64,000 nucleotides of DNA from Daphnia carinata (taxonomy: Eukaryota; Arthropoda; Branchiopoda; Diplostraca; Daphniidae). Numbering within the stretch: the first letter of the stretch is position 1; each line of letters begins with the position of its first letter. Both the position numbers and the translations under genes were made by a program. Below are positions 36,316-48,164 of the stretch, in pieces. The notes below the pieces were generated by a model. That model did no database searches, had not been told where the DNA came from, and saw only the letters and a program-made list of their open reading frames with translations. Location: positions 9,834,778 to 9,898,777 of the forward strand of contig NC_081336.1 of the NCBI RefSeq assembly GCF_022539665.2, given 5' to 3'.

Positions 36316-39300
36316 TTGACTTGAGTTTGAGTTTAACAATGGTAACTTTAAATTTCTGAAGTTACTCGGGGATGAAGATTTGAGGTGTTCTATGCTTTGG
36401 TTTTGATTGATTTTTTATTTTCAAATTGCCGTTCTTTCGTGTGAAGCTGCATTGTGCTATCTGGTGGTTGCTGCTTGGGATGTTGGCATGGAGGTAGTTA
36501 TACATCTTCACTACATCATTTTACCATTCTTTTTAGGATAATAGCTTATTATGATGCATCCGTTATACGCGACGGCTCTGCAGCAAAAACATGAAATCTC
36601 TTGTCCTCACTGAACTTACTTTTAGGAATTTTATTAACCAGTGTTTAGTGCTATTCTGTCATTGTTTTCTTTTTTGCAGGCTTAGCTGAGTTCTCTTTGG
36701 CTGTTTGTCCATTTTCGTTGATTCCGTTTCGAGCAGTGTGTGCATGGCGCCATATTATTCAGGTAAATATGTTTGTTTAATTTGCTTTTTTCCCAATCGC
36801 CACGCCTTTCTCCCTACTCAATGGGAAAAATGGTGCCATATTCTTGAAAGGGATAAATTACATTGCCACGTAGGAAGCAACCGGGGTTACTTCTGCCTTT
36901 AGGTTGTGCCGTATACGGGGATGACAATTTTCCACTATTTTTTTCATTATCCTGTTAATGTTTTGGTGCTTTCTTTTACAGGGTGGGGTTTCTAGTGCCC
37001 TCGGATTGGGTTCCGCTCTCTGTTGCAGGGTTTGGCGTTCGCGTGCTGGACGCGTGTCGTTGTTGTGGCCATCCTGGTAATTATTCTCCCTGGCTTCTCG
37101 TTTTGTTGTTCGAATGATTATTTTTATTACCGCCCCAGGCTGAAGGAAAGTGTTGATTGGTTGTCTTCAATGACGTCAATTGCCTTCTTTCGCTAAATTA
37201 TATTTTTTTTCTCAACTAATGATTCCCTGTTGTTTATGTTCAGAATTTCCTGTGGTAATTTCATGTCGGTTATACGTTTTCAACTTCGGTCTGGTGCTTC
37301 CGTCGCACTGTTTGGTTTCACACCACAGGTATTATTTTTTTTTTCTTTTTGGTGCTGATCTGTTCCAATTGATGGTACATCTTTCGGGTATGACATTTTT
37401 ATGATTATCCCTTATTTCACTGATGGAACAGTTGGGCGTCGTTTCTCTTTATTATTCTGTAATTTAATGTTGTCTTTTTACTCAGATCCTTGTTTTGGTG
37501 TATCAGTCCTGCATCATGTTGTAGGATGGCGCTTATTCCGTTGTGTTGGGCTGTTGATGCTTAGCAGCTCTTCCTGGAACCATTCTTTTCTGGTAATTAC
37601 GGTTTTCCACTTTTTATTGATATTCTACTGATAGTTACACTGCTTCCCCTGTGGGGTGGCATGTGTCACCATGTAGCAGTCTTTACCCTGTTTGGGTTTT
37701 GACGACATTTGTTACTACCGTGATGAGTTGCTTATTGGTCCGTGTTTATGATTGAATGATTTTAATTAATCAGTAAGCTCTGATGAAGTTTGTTGTTTGT
37801 ATCGAAGACTTGTGCAGAGCGTAGAACTAAAATTTCTTTTCTATTGGCAGGATCTTTGTTTCGTGGCTGCAATATCCGTTCAGCGTGCGGCACTCTTCAG
37901 GTATGTCGTTTCCACTACACTACATTTACTTAATATGCGAAGGATGAAAAATATAAACATCAGAGCATTGGGATATGAATTACAGTGATTATTGTTATTT
38001 CTGACTTTGTTACAATTGCTGCTTCTGTTTGTTTCTTAAGGCAATTACTAATTGTTCATAAAATTTAGGTTTTTGGTGTAGGCTTCCTGCCAGATTGTGG
38101 TCCAGACCCTTGGCGACATTAACCTTAGGGTACCGACATCGGCCGGCATCCTCTGGATGAATTATCGAAAGCAGCAATTACCTGGTCATGTTAACTGCGC
38201 ATTTTTGAATCTGATTCGCTTTAATGGCTGTCGATGTCAATACAAAGCTAAAGTGAATTCTCAAATTCTATTCCTAAAGTGAAATTAAGATACATTTCAT
38301 ATTGCCATCACCGTGTTTTCCAGGGTAATTTTTGTACATTATTCATAGTGAGTTGGTAATGTTGTCGAGGGCCTGGGGTGCGGGGGAAAGCGGTAAATTG
38401 CGGTCATTAGTTTCATCATTATCAATTTAACTGACATCCATGAGGGATGTGTTACGTTTCGCTTCCTACTCGTTTCAATTTCTGTTTGCATTTTGTTATC
38501 AGCCACATTTGGCTGCAACTATTAAGTGTTTATATCAAATGTGTAAGTACGTTTGTTATCTTCAAAAGTCATCAGCCGCATAATCTGATCTCAAATTTTA
38601 AAATTCAATTCAAATTCCATTCACAATATGAAATTCAATCTAACATTTCATATTTCGATTGCCATTTTTTAAGAATAACTTTTATTTTGTTTATAGTATG
38701 AGTTGGCAATGCTGTCCAGTAGCTAGGGTGGGGGTAAAAAAAAGCGCTAAATTGTGCTCACCAACACAATTTTTAACAGACGTCCACAGAGTTACACGTC
38801 GGCTCCACTCACGTTTGTGTGGCGAGTAAGGCGGTTCAGCCCCATTCGGCTGGAACAATGAAGTGTTCAAATCAGATGTTGTATCAAGTGTAAATTGAGG
38901 CAGCGGACCACCTGGATACATTGCTGTTAAACAATCTGTAGACTGGAACTTATTCATGTAGTGCTTCATTTAGTGCATGACCGACTAGAGTGCAAAATGA
39001 AAATCGGCCAGGGCAAGACGGTCAGCTGATGGAGAATCATTTGGCGCCCTCGACGAGAAGACTGCAACCACGACATTAGTCCAGTGGAAACAAGACAGTT
39101 TTTCGATGGATGTACTGCGTTTGAATCCAATTCATAGCGGAAGAAGTTCTCTGCTCCATTTTCAGGTTAGTTTTTAGATATTTTTTTGCTTTCATTTTAC
39201 ATGTATCATCGCACAATGACATCTCAGAAGGGCCTAGAATTTCGACCTTTCCCTCTCCCAATTATTTGGCTGTGATTTTTTTTTTCAAATTGCAACTGTT

Positions 39301-40498
39301 TATTTTTTTGTTTTTCTTTTATTGATTTAAGAGAGATCCTCGAAAATGATGCAGTGTACGGATGCACTGATTACGTCATTTATCGCCCATTCATGGTCGG
39401 CCATGCCTTCCAGTCCTTTTTTTCTGGCCAGATTTCGCCATTTTGGCGCCATTTCTGCTTCGATGGCGCCATAGAGTGAGGCTTGACATTATATTACTCG
39501 AATTGACCCTGCCTTTCAGTTAGAAATGGGCTAGACATGATGATGGCTTGGCAGAATCGTTTGAAGGATTGTTTCTCTTTTTCGCCAACTTCACTTGATT
39601 GATTTTGCGTTTCCGCAAATTTATGAAGGTGAAAAGTGGCGTTTGCTCGGTATACGTCTGCTCGGTTAGAAATCATGAAATCAGCTTTATGTAAGCAAAT
39701 AGTTTGAGTATATAATCTGAAGGTTTTCAAAAATCAATAAAATATTGAATTACTAAATGGCTGGGATTTAAAATTTTATAAAATTAAATTTTAAATTGGT
39801 TAAATCAGTATAGTTATACAGCCTTTTTCAATCTTTTGTTGTTGTAAATTTTATTATTTGTTTTTTTGAGGTTTGCAAATTTCAACATAGCTGGCAAAAA
39901 CAGATTTGATTGTCCGCAAAATTGCCAAGTGTTATGGTCGTAATGTTTTCATGTGTAATTTTATTTAAATTTTAGTAGTGTAATTGTTAAACGCTCGCAA
40001 TTAGCGCTATCAAGAAAAGCGGTTTCTTATTTGGCCTTTAGATGACGAAAAAAAAATGGCGGTTTTTATTCATCATTCGACTTATTGTTTTTTTCTTTAT
40101 TATTATTTTTCTGGGTTTACTCAGGTTTTTTACAGCGCTGATTGTTCTCCTGTATCAGTTCCATTACAGTTTTGCTAAACGCTTGAAGTGAAATGAAATA
40201 CTTTTCTTTAGAGAAAAGAAGCTTGTCAATCCGATATTGAATCACCAGCTGGTTTTTATGCTTTGGTACTTTCTACCGTTTTAAAGACGTTTGATCACGT
40301 AGAATTTTGCAATTATTAAATGAGTTGCAATCAACTTGGCTAAAGGAATAATAAATTGGCAAGACTCTACAGCCATGCAGATATTTTTGTATTTCCGAAA
40401 GTGAAATTAGGTATCCTTAGAAAAACAGCCAAGAATGCGGGAAATTTGAGTTTTCTAGGGGTAAAAGATGAAAGAATTCAAAATATGCGACAGAATAT
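36315..40498. repeat. Diverged spacer, copy 6
   Basis: Blocks at 36.75-37.65, 38.3-39.4 and 39.6-40.5 kb match the spacer family (CGTAGGAAGCA near 36870, CCCAGGCTGAAGGA near 37133, GTTTGAATCCAATTC at 39120, GCAATTAGCGCTATC near 39995). They are more diverged than the other copies. At its right edge another kinase 3' flank is cut at about 40497 by a mobile-element end. No protein gene is supported. Confidence 0.6.
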
Positions 40499-40545
40499 GC
40501 GTTCGTAGCGGGATTTTTGGAACTACAGAAAACGCATGATATTAA
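40499..40545 (+). mobile_element. Mobile-element end, GCGTTCGTAGCGGG motif, copy 1
   Basis: Begins GCGTTCGTAGCGGGATTTTT and continues with sequence similar to the reverse complement of 44880-44910. It starts exactly where the kinase 3' flank stops, as expected of an insertion or of a truncated element end. Confidence 0.55.
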
Positions 40546-40691
40546 CGTTAGGCAGTAGTCATAACGTAGGTTTTTTATCATGTAGCTTAACCAATTGACG
40601 TTAAAAAACGCTAAGTATAAATTACAGAAATTTTAAATACATTTTAAACAACGACTGTTTTTTAGACATACGGTCTTTTTTTACGAATATG

Positions 40692-40728
40692 GGGCACGTT
40701 ACCCGTGGCGTTCGTAGCGGGAGTTTTT
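40692..40728 (+). mobile_element. Mobile-element terminal inverted repeat, left
   Basis: Reads GGGCACGTTACCCGTGGCG then TTCGTAGCGGGAGTTTTTGG. The reverse complement of 44898-44937 matches over nearly the whole length, giving a terminal inverted repeat of about 38 bp around a 4.25 kb segment. The outer flank (TTTTTTTACGAATAT) also resembles the outer flank of the copy at 48.12 kb. Confidence 0.6.
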
Positions 40729-42660
40729 GGTACCATTCTAAAATCCATATTGCCTTTAGTCAGAAGTCAGCACATTTGGTATTAATATAATTTGGTACCA
40801 ATATTGGTATTAAAATATACAAAGGATGAATTACATAAGCTTTATCTGAACAATGCGACAATTTGCCGTTTCTTGTCTTCCAGTGCAATGAACTTCATTT
40901 GGCTATGTTATATGAAGTTGGTCATGTTTTTTGTATCCTCATTCAATATTGCTTTTGAATTAATTTATTTACCTTTTCTTTCCTTTTGATTGCTCTAATG
41001 GTTGTATGTGATAAGAACACCAATCCCTGGGAGCCAAGATGGACGGCCAGACGACACGAATCATAAATAAACGACCAGGTCACCACATTGGATTGCACTT
41101 TCGTAATGAAATGCAGTCCCAGCATCTTCTGAAACAGTAATTGCACCTTAAAGAAAATATGTGAAGCCTATATATATATGAGAATAGTTAATACAAGGTT
41201 TAACATCTTGCAATAAACTTAATCTCGCTGACTGTATACAGCTTGTCATCGCTTGTTTTCAGTGTAGTATCACACACTATTAGCATTTCGCTCCTGCTAG
41301 GCCAATAGTTAAAGAAAAAATTGTCCAAATCTTTTGTCATATTCAAATCCAGGCAAACAGACTTGTGTGCCTGTCAGCAAGTCTCTGCAAGAAAGAAAGA
41401 ACCACATTTTCAGGGTCTTACACAATTTGGGATAGAACTAATGTATTAGGAAAAGAATAAAAAATTCACATACCTGATCATAATTCAAGATATTAGGTAA
41501 AAATCATCCGTTCTGTGTACCAGATTTACATGAACTACTAGTCTGATTCTTTTCTTCGTGTGGTTCATATTCTCAAGTTATTCCTTACTTCCGAATTATT
41601 TCCGGAAAATTTGCATAAAAGGAAGCAAGGAAGTCCAAATACAAAATCAACTCTTATGAGGGTGGCGAAATATTCCGAATACCTATTTTATAAGATTTTA
41701 ACAAACATTTGTCGTGTCGGATTAAAACCTAGAAAATTGAATGCGACCGTCGTCTGCTATGTCTGCCATTAACTACGTCAACATGCAAAACTTTTTGCTC
41801 CCTTGATTTTTTAAGTTTTCCCGTGGTTTTGTGTATTTATAGTACCGAGTAAGTACCATATGATCATTTTACTTTTTAGGTGTCACAATTTTGCTTTATT
41901 ATTAGAATTGGAAAGTGGATGTTTGTTATGTTAACAAGCTATGACAACTTGAGCATGGAAAGCTAGCAAGTCAATGCTGGGACTGTGCTTTGGAAAGTGC
42001 AATCTTCAGATTATTCTAGGGTTAAATGTCTTCCAATTCTTTTTTGAAGAATAGCAGAAACATTATTAGTATATTTTAAGTAAGAGTATTAATTTGCAAT
42101 GAGCCTCTCAATAGAATTGTAAGTAGACTCAAAAGTATTGGCTGAATCGTTTCAAGCTCAAGCCAACTAGTTGAGCAATACTGTTTAAGATATCTCTCTT
42201 TTTTCGTGTATATCCAGAGAACTAACTGTTTTATTAACCTTTTTCACCTTTGTTTTCAATGTTTGTGACTTCTGGGTGCGCTAGGCATTTCCTTGTTTGA
42301 ACTCCTTCAACCTTCATTCAACCAGCATAGTTTTATAACACAACTGTTTGGATTCAGCTCATGTTGAAAGGAGATTGAAGATAAAAGATTGCTATGCATT
42401 CGATGTTTTTTTAAAGTATGGAAGGCCATGTCTAAGAAGTAGAACCCCTTAACTTAAGTCTATTTCATCATTACGGTCCTATTAATTCAGGAAATCACCT
42501 GAGCTAGTTTTTGTTTTCAAACTTGTGCCATTTTGACACGCCAGTTAACGATAACCGTACTTTGATCTCTTTTTTTTTTACCAAATATCATGTGGTTCTC
42601 GAATCTGATTTGTTCATCATCTGTTACCCAGGGCATATAAAAACTATTTTCCTGGTAGCC
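40729..42660. other. Interior of a putative DNA element, no gene recognised
   Basis: I find no transposase-like frame. Short frames near 40.79-41.15 and 41.56-41.77 kb have no family motifs. An exon-like block on the minus strand at 41020-41130, after TTTCAG, is open but not identifiable. Confidence 0.35.
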
Positions 42661-42664
42661 GCCT

Positions 42665-43156
42665 CATCCGTCGCCTTTGCCATCGTTTCGTCGCCGCCTT
42701 TGCTTTTGCCATCGTCTTCGCCATCGTCTTCGTCTTCGCCATCGCCTTCGTCTTCACCATCGCCATCGCCTTCGCCATCGCCTTCGCCTTCGCCATCGCC
42801 TTTGCCATCGTCTTCACCTTCGCCATCGTCTTTGCCTTCGACATCGCCTTCGCCATCGCCATCGCCATCGCCATCGCCATCGCCTTCGCCTTCGCCATCG
42901 CCATCGCCATCGCCTTTGCCTTTGCCATCGCCTTCGCCTTCGCCTTTGCCATCGTCTTCGTCTTCGCCATCGTCTTCACCTTCGCCTTCGTCTTTGCCTT
43001 CGACATCGCCTTCGCCATCGCCATCGCCTTCGCCATCGCCATCGCCATCGCCATCGCCTTCGCCTTCGCCTTCGCCTTCGCCTTCGCCATCGCCTTTGCC
43101 ATCGTCTTCACCTTCGCCATCGTCTTCGCCTTCGCCATCGCCATCGCCATCGTCTC
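42665..43156. repeat. Hexanucleotide satellite (GCCATC/GCCTTC)n
   Basis: About 490 bases are built from six-base units alternating GCCATC, GCCTTC, GCCTTT and GTCTTC. All frames stay open in consequence: one gives Ser-Pro repeats (PSPSPS), another on the opposite strand gives Met-Ala-Lys-Ala. The low-complexity open frames 42511-43233 (+) and 42644-43150 (-) are by-products of the repeat, and I do not call a protein. Confidence 0.85.
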
Positions 43157-43320
43157 ATCAAAGCCTTCGCCGTCATCTCTCCGCCGTCTTCCCCATCGCC
43201 CCTCATGGAAAAATCGACCGAAAAAGGATGTAGCTCAGCAGACAGCCCGCGGCGATGGCGGCGTTCATCGTGGATCGTCATCTTGGTATTTTATTTTGTA
43301 GTGTATTGTATGTGTAATAT

Positions 43321-43684
43321 TAAGTTAACCATTGGCTGCCACCCCGCTTGTGTCCCATTTTTTTTGTAGCTTTAGGGAACCGTGGCGCTGTTCTGCCTCA
43401 TGGTTTCTATACCATGGGGTGGGACAGTCGCCAATGCGCCTAAAGGCACAAGGCCTTGTGTCTTTAGGCGCATCGTAGGCAATGCACCAGCAGGGCCTCT
43501 CTTTGTCGGTACAGTGATAGTTTACCTGGGGTGTGCATTCCCGGAAAGGTTTCTATCACTGTGCCAGCCCGGACTTTGTCTTCGGACAAGGTCCCAGTTG
43601 GTGGCGATCCTTATGACGCCACGCGTAGTTACTGTAGTTTACGCAACTAAAGGTTGCATGGCCTGGCAGCCAATGGTTAACTTA
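43321..43684. mobile_element. Hairpin-rich element bounded by a perfect 20-bp inverted repeat
   Basis: TAAGTTAACCATTGGCTGCC at 43321-43340 is exactly reverse-complemented at 43665-43684. Inside are a 38-base near-perfect palindrome (43435-43472, one mismatch), an ACAGTGATAG...CTATCACTGT pair (about 43513 and 43553), and a hairpin with a TTCG loop closed by GTC/GAC (about 43571-43594). The arrangement suggests a foldback or MITE-like element, or a structured transcript. An AATAAA lies 100 bases downstream at about 43788. Confidence 0.55.
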
Positions 43685-44890
43685 GTTAAGTGTATGTATG
43701 TAATGTATGTGTATTTGTATGTATGTATATATTTGTATATTGTTATGTATGTAAAATAGTGGTGGAATTGTTGGGTGGAGGAGGGACAATAAAACAATTT
43801 ATTTCAATTTACTTTTTTCTGTGTATTTTATTTAACTATAGAAATTATCAAAAACTTGAAATATATGGCCACCACCTATAACACTTAACAAACCAGCTAT
43901 CAAAGAGTTATTCAAAATCAGAAGTCAGCATAAATCTTTCTCCCCACCTGTTCAACGTCAGATTAAAAAAAGGAGTCAGAATCTTCAATACACAATTGAA
44001 AAAAAAGTTTTTTAAACCTACATTTTCAGTGTCCTTCACAATGTGACACATTTGACAGGTTAGTCACGAACAATGAGAAGACCAAAATCATGTTGAACTG
44101 AAAATCTTTTATTTACACTAAAATAGGAACATTCGCAGCATTCCTTTCTGCAACGGACCAACTCTGCAGCCCATGCAGCACACCAGGTACATCCCTAAGA
44201 TCTAGAAATAATTCATAACTAAAACTGTTAACGATAAATTGTAACATCATCTGATGGAATTGAGTTGAACCTGTTAGTCTCTAGAAGATTTAGATTGTTA
44301 AGCACCTTTGGTACAAAGGTGGGCGTATTTGCCAACGGAGATGACAAACGTGGTAAAGTCGAGCCCTGCTCATCCTCTTTCTCTAGATAATTTTTAATGA
44401 ATGGTGCCGTAACACTTGATGTAAATATTTGCCATAATACCTTTCACAAGTTTCCTTGGAACTCATTTACAAGACCCAGATTTAAGCACGATATCGGTGG
44501 TGAAATTTTCAAGAAGGAAGACGTCCATTTTAGCACCCATCCTTAAATCCAACGCCAAACGAAATGAAACGGCTGACAGAACAGCTGATAGAGCAGCTGT
44601 GAACGCCATGAAAATGAATTTGTTATTTCGCCGCTAGATGTCTCGAAAATATTCAGAACATTTATTACCGTGCAGAACACTTTTGGACAGGTGTAAAAAA
44701 ATTACCTTGAATTTACTAGCAAACGCGTTACGTAAAAAATGTGACTCATGCTTTCCCTTCTTGAGGCTTAAAACCCAAAACTTTCGGAATACTAAACAGA
44801 ACCTGTTTCATATAACCTGTTTCTTGTGACTGTAGTGGAATCGATTTTAGTATCACGTTATGACTAATGCGTAAGGGTAATATGCGTTTA
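43685..44890. other. Unassigned stretch, no gene seen
   Basis: Apart from a TATG-rich microsatellite-like run (43.69-43.75 kb) and an AATAAA near 43788, I see nothing assignable. Open frames are short and without motifs. Confidence 0.4.
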
Positions 44891-44897
44891 GGATGAT

Positions 44898-44937
44898 TCC
44901 AAAAAATCCCGCTACGAACGCCACGGGTAACGTAGCC
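44898..44937 (-). mobile_element. Mobile-element terminal inverted repeat, right
   Basis: Reverse complement of the repeat at 40692-40728: CCAAAAAATCCCGCTACGAA followed by CGCCACGGGTAACGTAGCCC. With the left copy it brackets about 4.25 kb with no recognisable transposase. It lies about 12 bases from the left arm of the foldback-like element. Confidence 0.6.
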
Positions 44938-44949
44938 CAGGCATGTACT

Positions 44950-47900
44950 CTTTTGGGCGAGTTACAAAAAGGACTCCAGGGTTTCCGACTTTTGGTTCCA
45001 GGTTTCCTACACTTGGACATCTGGATCCGACGTTAGGACATCTGTCCACCGACGTTTGGACTACTGGTCCCCGACGTTTGGGCGCAACAATATATTGTTG
45101 CTGAACCCAACGAGCGCTACGCTTTCCGACAAGAGGACTCCCGTGCAATCGACATTAGGACTTTTTTTTTTTTTTTTACTTGATGTTTGGGACTGCAAAC
45201 GTCAAACGGACTCCCGATCTAGCGACAAATGGACTTTCAAAACAGGTACACAATCTTTTTTTTCTTTTACCTATACCATTGCCAAGTAGGTAGGGTATTT
45301 AATTAATGTAATTACTATAAGATGTTTTCTATATGTATCAGCTTATGAATTTTAATATTTGTATTATAGAAAAAAAGTATGAATAAAACTATAAGAGTTT
45401 ATGTGCTGATGCCAGAGGTAAACCTATCTAGTTTTTATTTATTTAAATTTACTAATCCTTTCTATTATTCAAGGCATTAAGATATGGTGTAGCAATAGAA
45501 ACCATGCCTTATAATGTTATTGTAAGTATTATATTAGACGAACGTGTGAACTTCAATGGACAGGTGCCGTCTACTTTAACGCGTACCGATTTGCCTCTCA
45601 AAGCCGCTTTAGCTTCAAGCTTTGTGCAGTACACAATATTCTTTGAAGTGACCGACTTGTACAGACGATAGTTTTGCTGATTACGTACACAGATAGGAAG
45701 CACCGACAAAAGGTATTTTCTTTGTCGGTGTCGATTGGTAATAGTTGTGAAAACAGACCAGCTTTTCTATCACACAAATCACCTTTGCAAATATGCAGCA
45801 GCTTGAGATTTCTTTTCTAGAAACACCTGCATTAGAGCTATGCTTTCAATATAACCATCGTTTTCAATTAGCGTAGGAGGTACCTCAATTATGACAGCCT
45901 AACTCAATGTTGAAGGCCTGCTAACGTATTTTTATTTGAATCACCATAAATACAACGGAAACGGTTTAAACAAATGTTGAGTCAGAGAAAAAACAATGTT
46001 GTAAGGCCTCTTCCGTTTGTCCATGAGGCAGTGATGGAACTATGGGTATGAAAGGATGTAAAATGGAGTACTGTTGAATCCACCAATGGTATATCGGCTG
46101 GTGAACGGCGCGATAGTCAAACGGATGCCATGAATTCATATTTGTAAGAGGAAAATTGCTCGTGTTGTTGTCTTTGCTGCTCGATGAAATGCGTATTTTC
46201 TTATTATCACGTTGTGCGTCGTCGTCCTCTTTGGCATCAGAATTCCTATCCATGTTTAACACAAGAGAAGGACTTAGTACAACTCCGATAATCACTTTTG
46301 AAGATGCTTAACGGCTTCCATCATTTACATACACACTCGTTTGGTGTGTTTGTTAAAAAATAAAATCCAGTAGCGTCATAAGAAATGGGTTTACCCCTCA
46401 TATGGTTCTAAATACGGCAGCAGTCGCCGAGCGACTTGCAAGACAAGGCTTTAGGTAGCATCGTGTTTACATAGTCACACGTGCTGTTATCGCTCCTAGA
46501 CAGTTTGAGTTAGTTCTCGATGGCGCCAGTCTAGCCTAACTTTGCGCCTTTGATGTGCATCCTACCGTAACATTTTCTATCCCTGTTGCAATATCTGTTT
46601 GCTCCTCAATCACGTTAAATCAACCGACTGCTTTTGAGGAAGCAACAACGGTAAGCTAAGAGTGTGCCGATCTTCTTTCGGTTGCTGTGTCTTCCACCGC
46701 CAAACAATGCCGCTTTTTGCTCGTGGCTCGCACAGTCAGCTTATGATTTTGCCCGGTAAGCTTTCACAACTGTCGTGTGATTAGTCGCAATGATATTCCT
46801 TTGATTAGCAAGCCACAATATTGCGTGGCCTATCAGACGTTGACGTGTCTTGCGTGTGCAATAAATCTTTGTTTACGTCAGCAAAAATAGACTGCCCTTA
46901 ATCAACAACATTACGATGCATCTTACGTTGCTAAAACTACATCTAAGAATCCCGCTAACTAACGAGGAATAAAACTTTGTCTTACCTTGGTTCACGACTC
47001 GATTCGCGAAAACCTTTGGCGAAGGGATTGCTAGCAATTTTCAGTCTAGTGATCTGGTATCGAAATGCATACGTTAATTTTTCAGTTTGAATTTATGAGT
47101 TGATCAAACGAGCAACATCTATAATTGAATGCGTCTATCTGTCGATTTTGGTAGGCAGTAACGGTGATGAATTGAGTTTCAGGAAAGGTGAGCGATATGG
47201 CTGAGCTTCGTCTTCGGCAGAACGTCCTCCACCAGTCGTTACAATTGTTGAAGGCTTCTCTGCAATCATTTGGAATAGGTTGAACATATAATTTTGGCTG
47301 GTAACGATGCATTGAATGCAAAGGTATCTGAAGTAAATTCCGTTCATTAATGACTGTTTTTATAGACATGTGCAACGTAAACAGTTTAAAGGGTGTACTT
47401 GGTCACGTTGGGAAGGCTTGCGGTTGTTGGTCAATTTGAGTTTATTGAACACCACACAACTCTGTTTGTTCCAGAATTTACCTAGGCATGGTTTCTATTG
47501 CTACACCATATCTTAATGCCTTGAATAATAGAAAGGATTAGTAAATTTAAATAAATAAAAACTTGATAGGTTTACCTCTGGCATCAGCACATAAACTCTT
47601 ATAGTTTTATTCATACTTTTTTTCTATAATACAAATATTAAAATTCATAAGCTGATACATATAGAAAACATCTTATAGTAATTACATTAATTAAATACCC
47701 TACCTACTTGGCAATGGTATAGGTAAAAAAAAAAAAAAGATTGTGTACCTGTTTTGAAAGTCCATTTGTCGCTAGATCGGGAGTCCGTTTGACGTTTGCA
47801 GTCCCAAACATCAAGTAAAAAAAAAAAAAAAGTCCTAATGTCGATTGCACGGGAGTCCTCTTGTCGGAAAGCGTAGCGCTCGTTGGGTTCAGCAACAATA

Positions 47901-48043
47901 TATTGTTGCGCCCAAACGTCGGGGACCAGTAGTCCAAACGTCGGTGGACAGATTTCCTAACGTCGGATCCAGATGTCCAATTGTCGAGGTGCAGAAGTCC
48001 TTGTGTCGGAAACCCTAGAGTCCTTTTGCCAACTAGCCCAAAA
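44950..48043. mobile_element. Foldback-like element with ~560-bp inverted arms carrying T-box exons
   Basis: The arm at 44950-45511 is repeated in near-perfect inverse at 47486-48043. The outer half of each arm is built from degenerate units of about 22 bp around (C)CGACGTTTGGAC, with a palindrome CAACAATATATTGTTG (45085-45100) and a poly-T/poly-A run. Subterminal short repeats in long inverted arms are typical of foldback elements. The 2 kb interior holds minus-strand exons of a T-box gene and no transposase. The element is probably non-autonomous; superfamily and target-site duplication could not be settled. Confidence 0.65.
45966..47484 (-). pseudogene. 5'-truncated T-box transcription factor gene fragment
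   Basis: Four minus-strand exons join in frame. 47399-47484 includes CVVFNKLKLTNN. 47139-47327 includes [12 protein letters not shown] and [16 protein letters not shown]. 46986-47053 includes ITRLKIASNPFAKGFRESS. 45966-46245 is an acidic-to-Ser-rich C-terminus with HPFDYRAVHQP, ending at a stop. The motifs are those of the second half of a T-box DNA-binding domain, in the right order and with exon phases that fit. The first half of the domain is missing: sequence stops at 47484-47486, exactly where the inverted arm begins. The intron after YQNRQ starts AT instead of GT. The 47139-47327 exon has an unusual Cys/Arg-rich stretch before FPETQF. It cannot bind DNA as a full T-box; subfamily not assigned. 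Confidence 0.75.
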
Positions 48044-48115
48044 GACTCTATCCCCGTAGCCCATGATCGTGAAAAAATAACCCCGAAATATCTACACCAG
48101 GATGGTTCAAGAAAG

Positions 48116-48160
48116 TCCCGCTACGAACGCCACGGGTAACGCAGCCCATAATCGTGAAAA
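48116..48160 (-). mobile_element. Mobile-element end motif, copy 4
   Basis: TCCCGCTACGAACGCCACGG followed by GTAACGCAGCCC matches the repeat at 44.9 kb in the same orientation and those at 40.5 and 40.7 kb in inverse. Its outer side (ATAATCGTGAAAAAA) duplicates a block at about 48063-48079, 60 bases upstream, which may be a scar of the insertion. Confidence 0.55.
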
Positions 48161-48164
48161 AAAA

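Noticed and set aside
42665-43156. CRISPR-like array
   Set aside because: Units are six bases with no spacers; this is a simple satellite in a eukaryotic genome.
42511-43369. Long open frames over the hexanucleotide repeat (Ser-Pro, Arg/His/Leu and Met-Ala-Lys rich)
   Set aside because: The six-base period keeps several frames open on both strands; there are no flanking splice signals or non-repeat protein sequence to support a gene.
40499-44937. Autonomous transposon with transposase between the 40.7 and 44.9 kb inverted ends
   Set aside because: I found no frame with transposase motifs; at most it is a non-autonomous element or two unrelated insertions.
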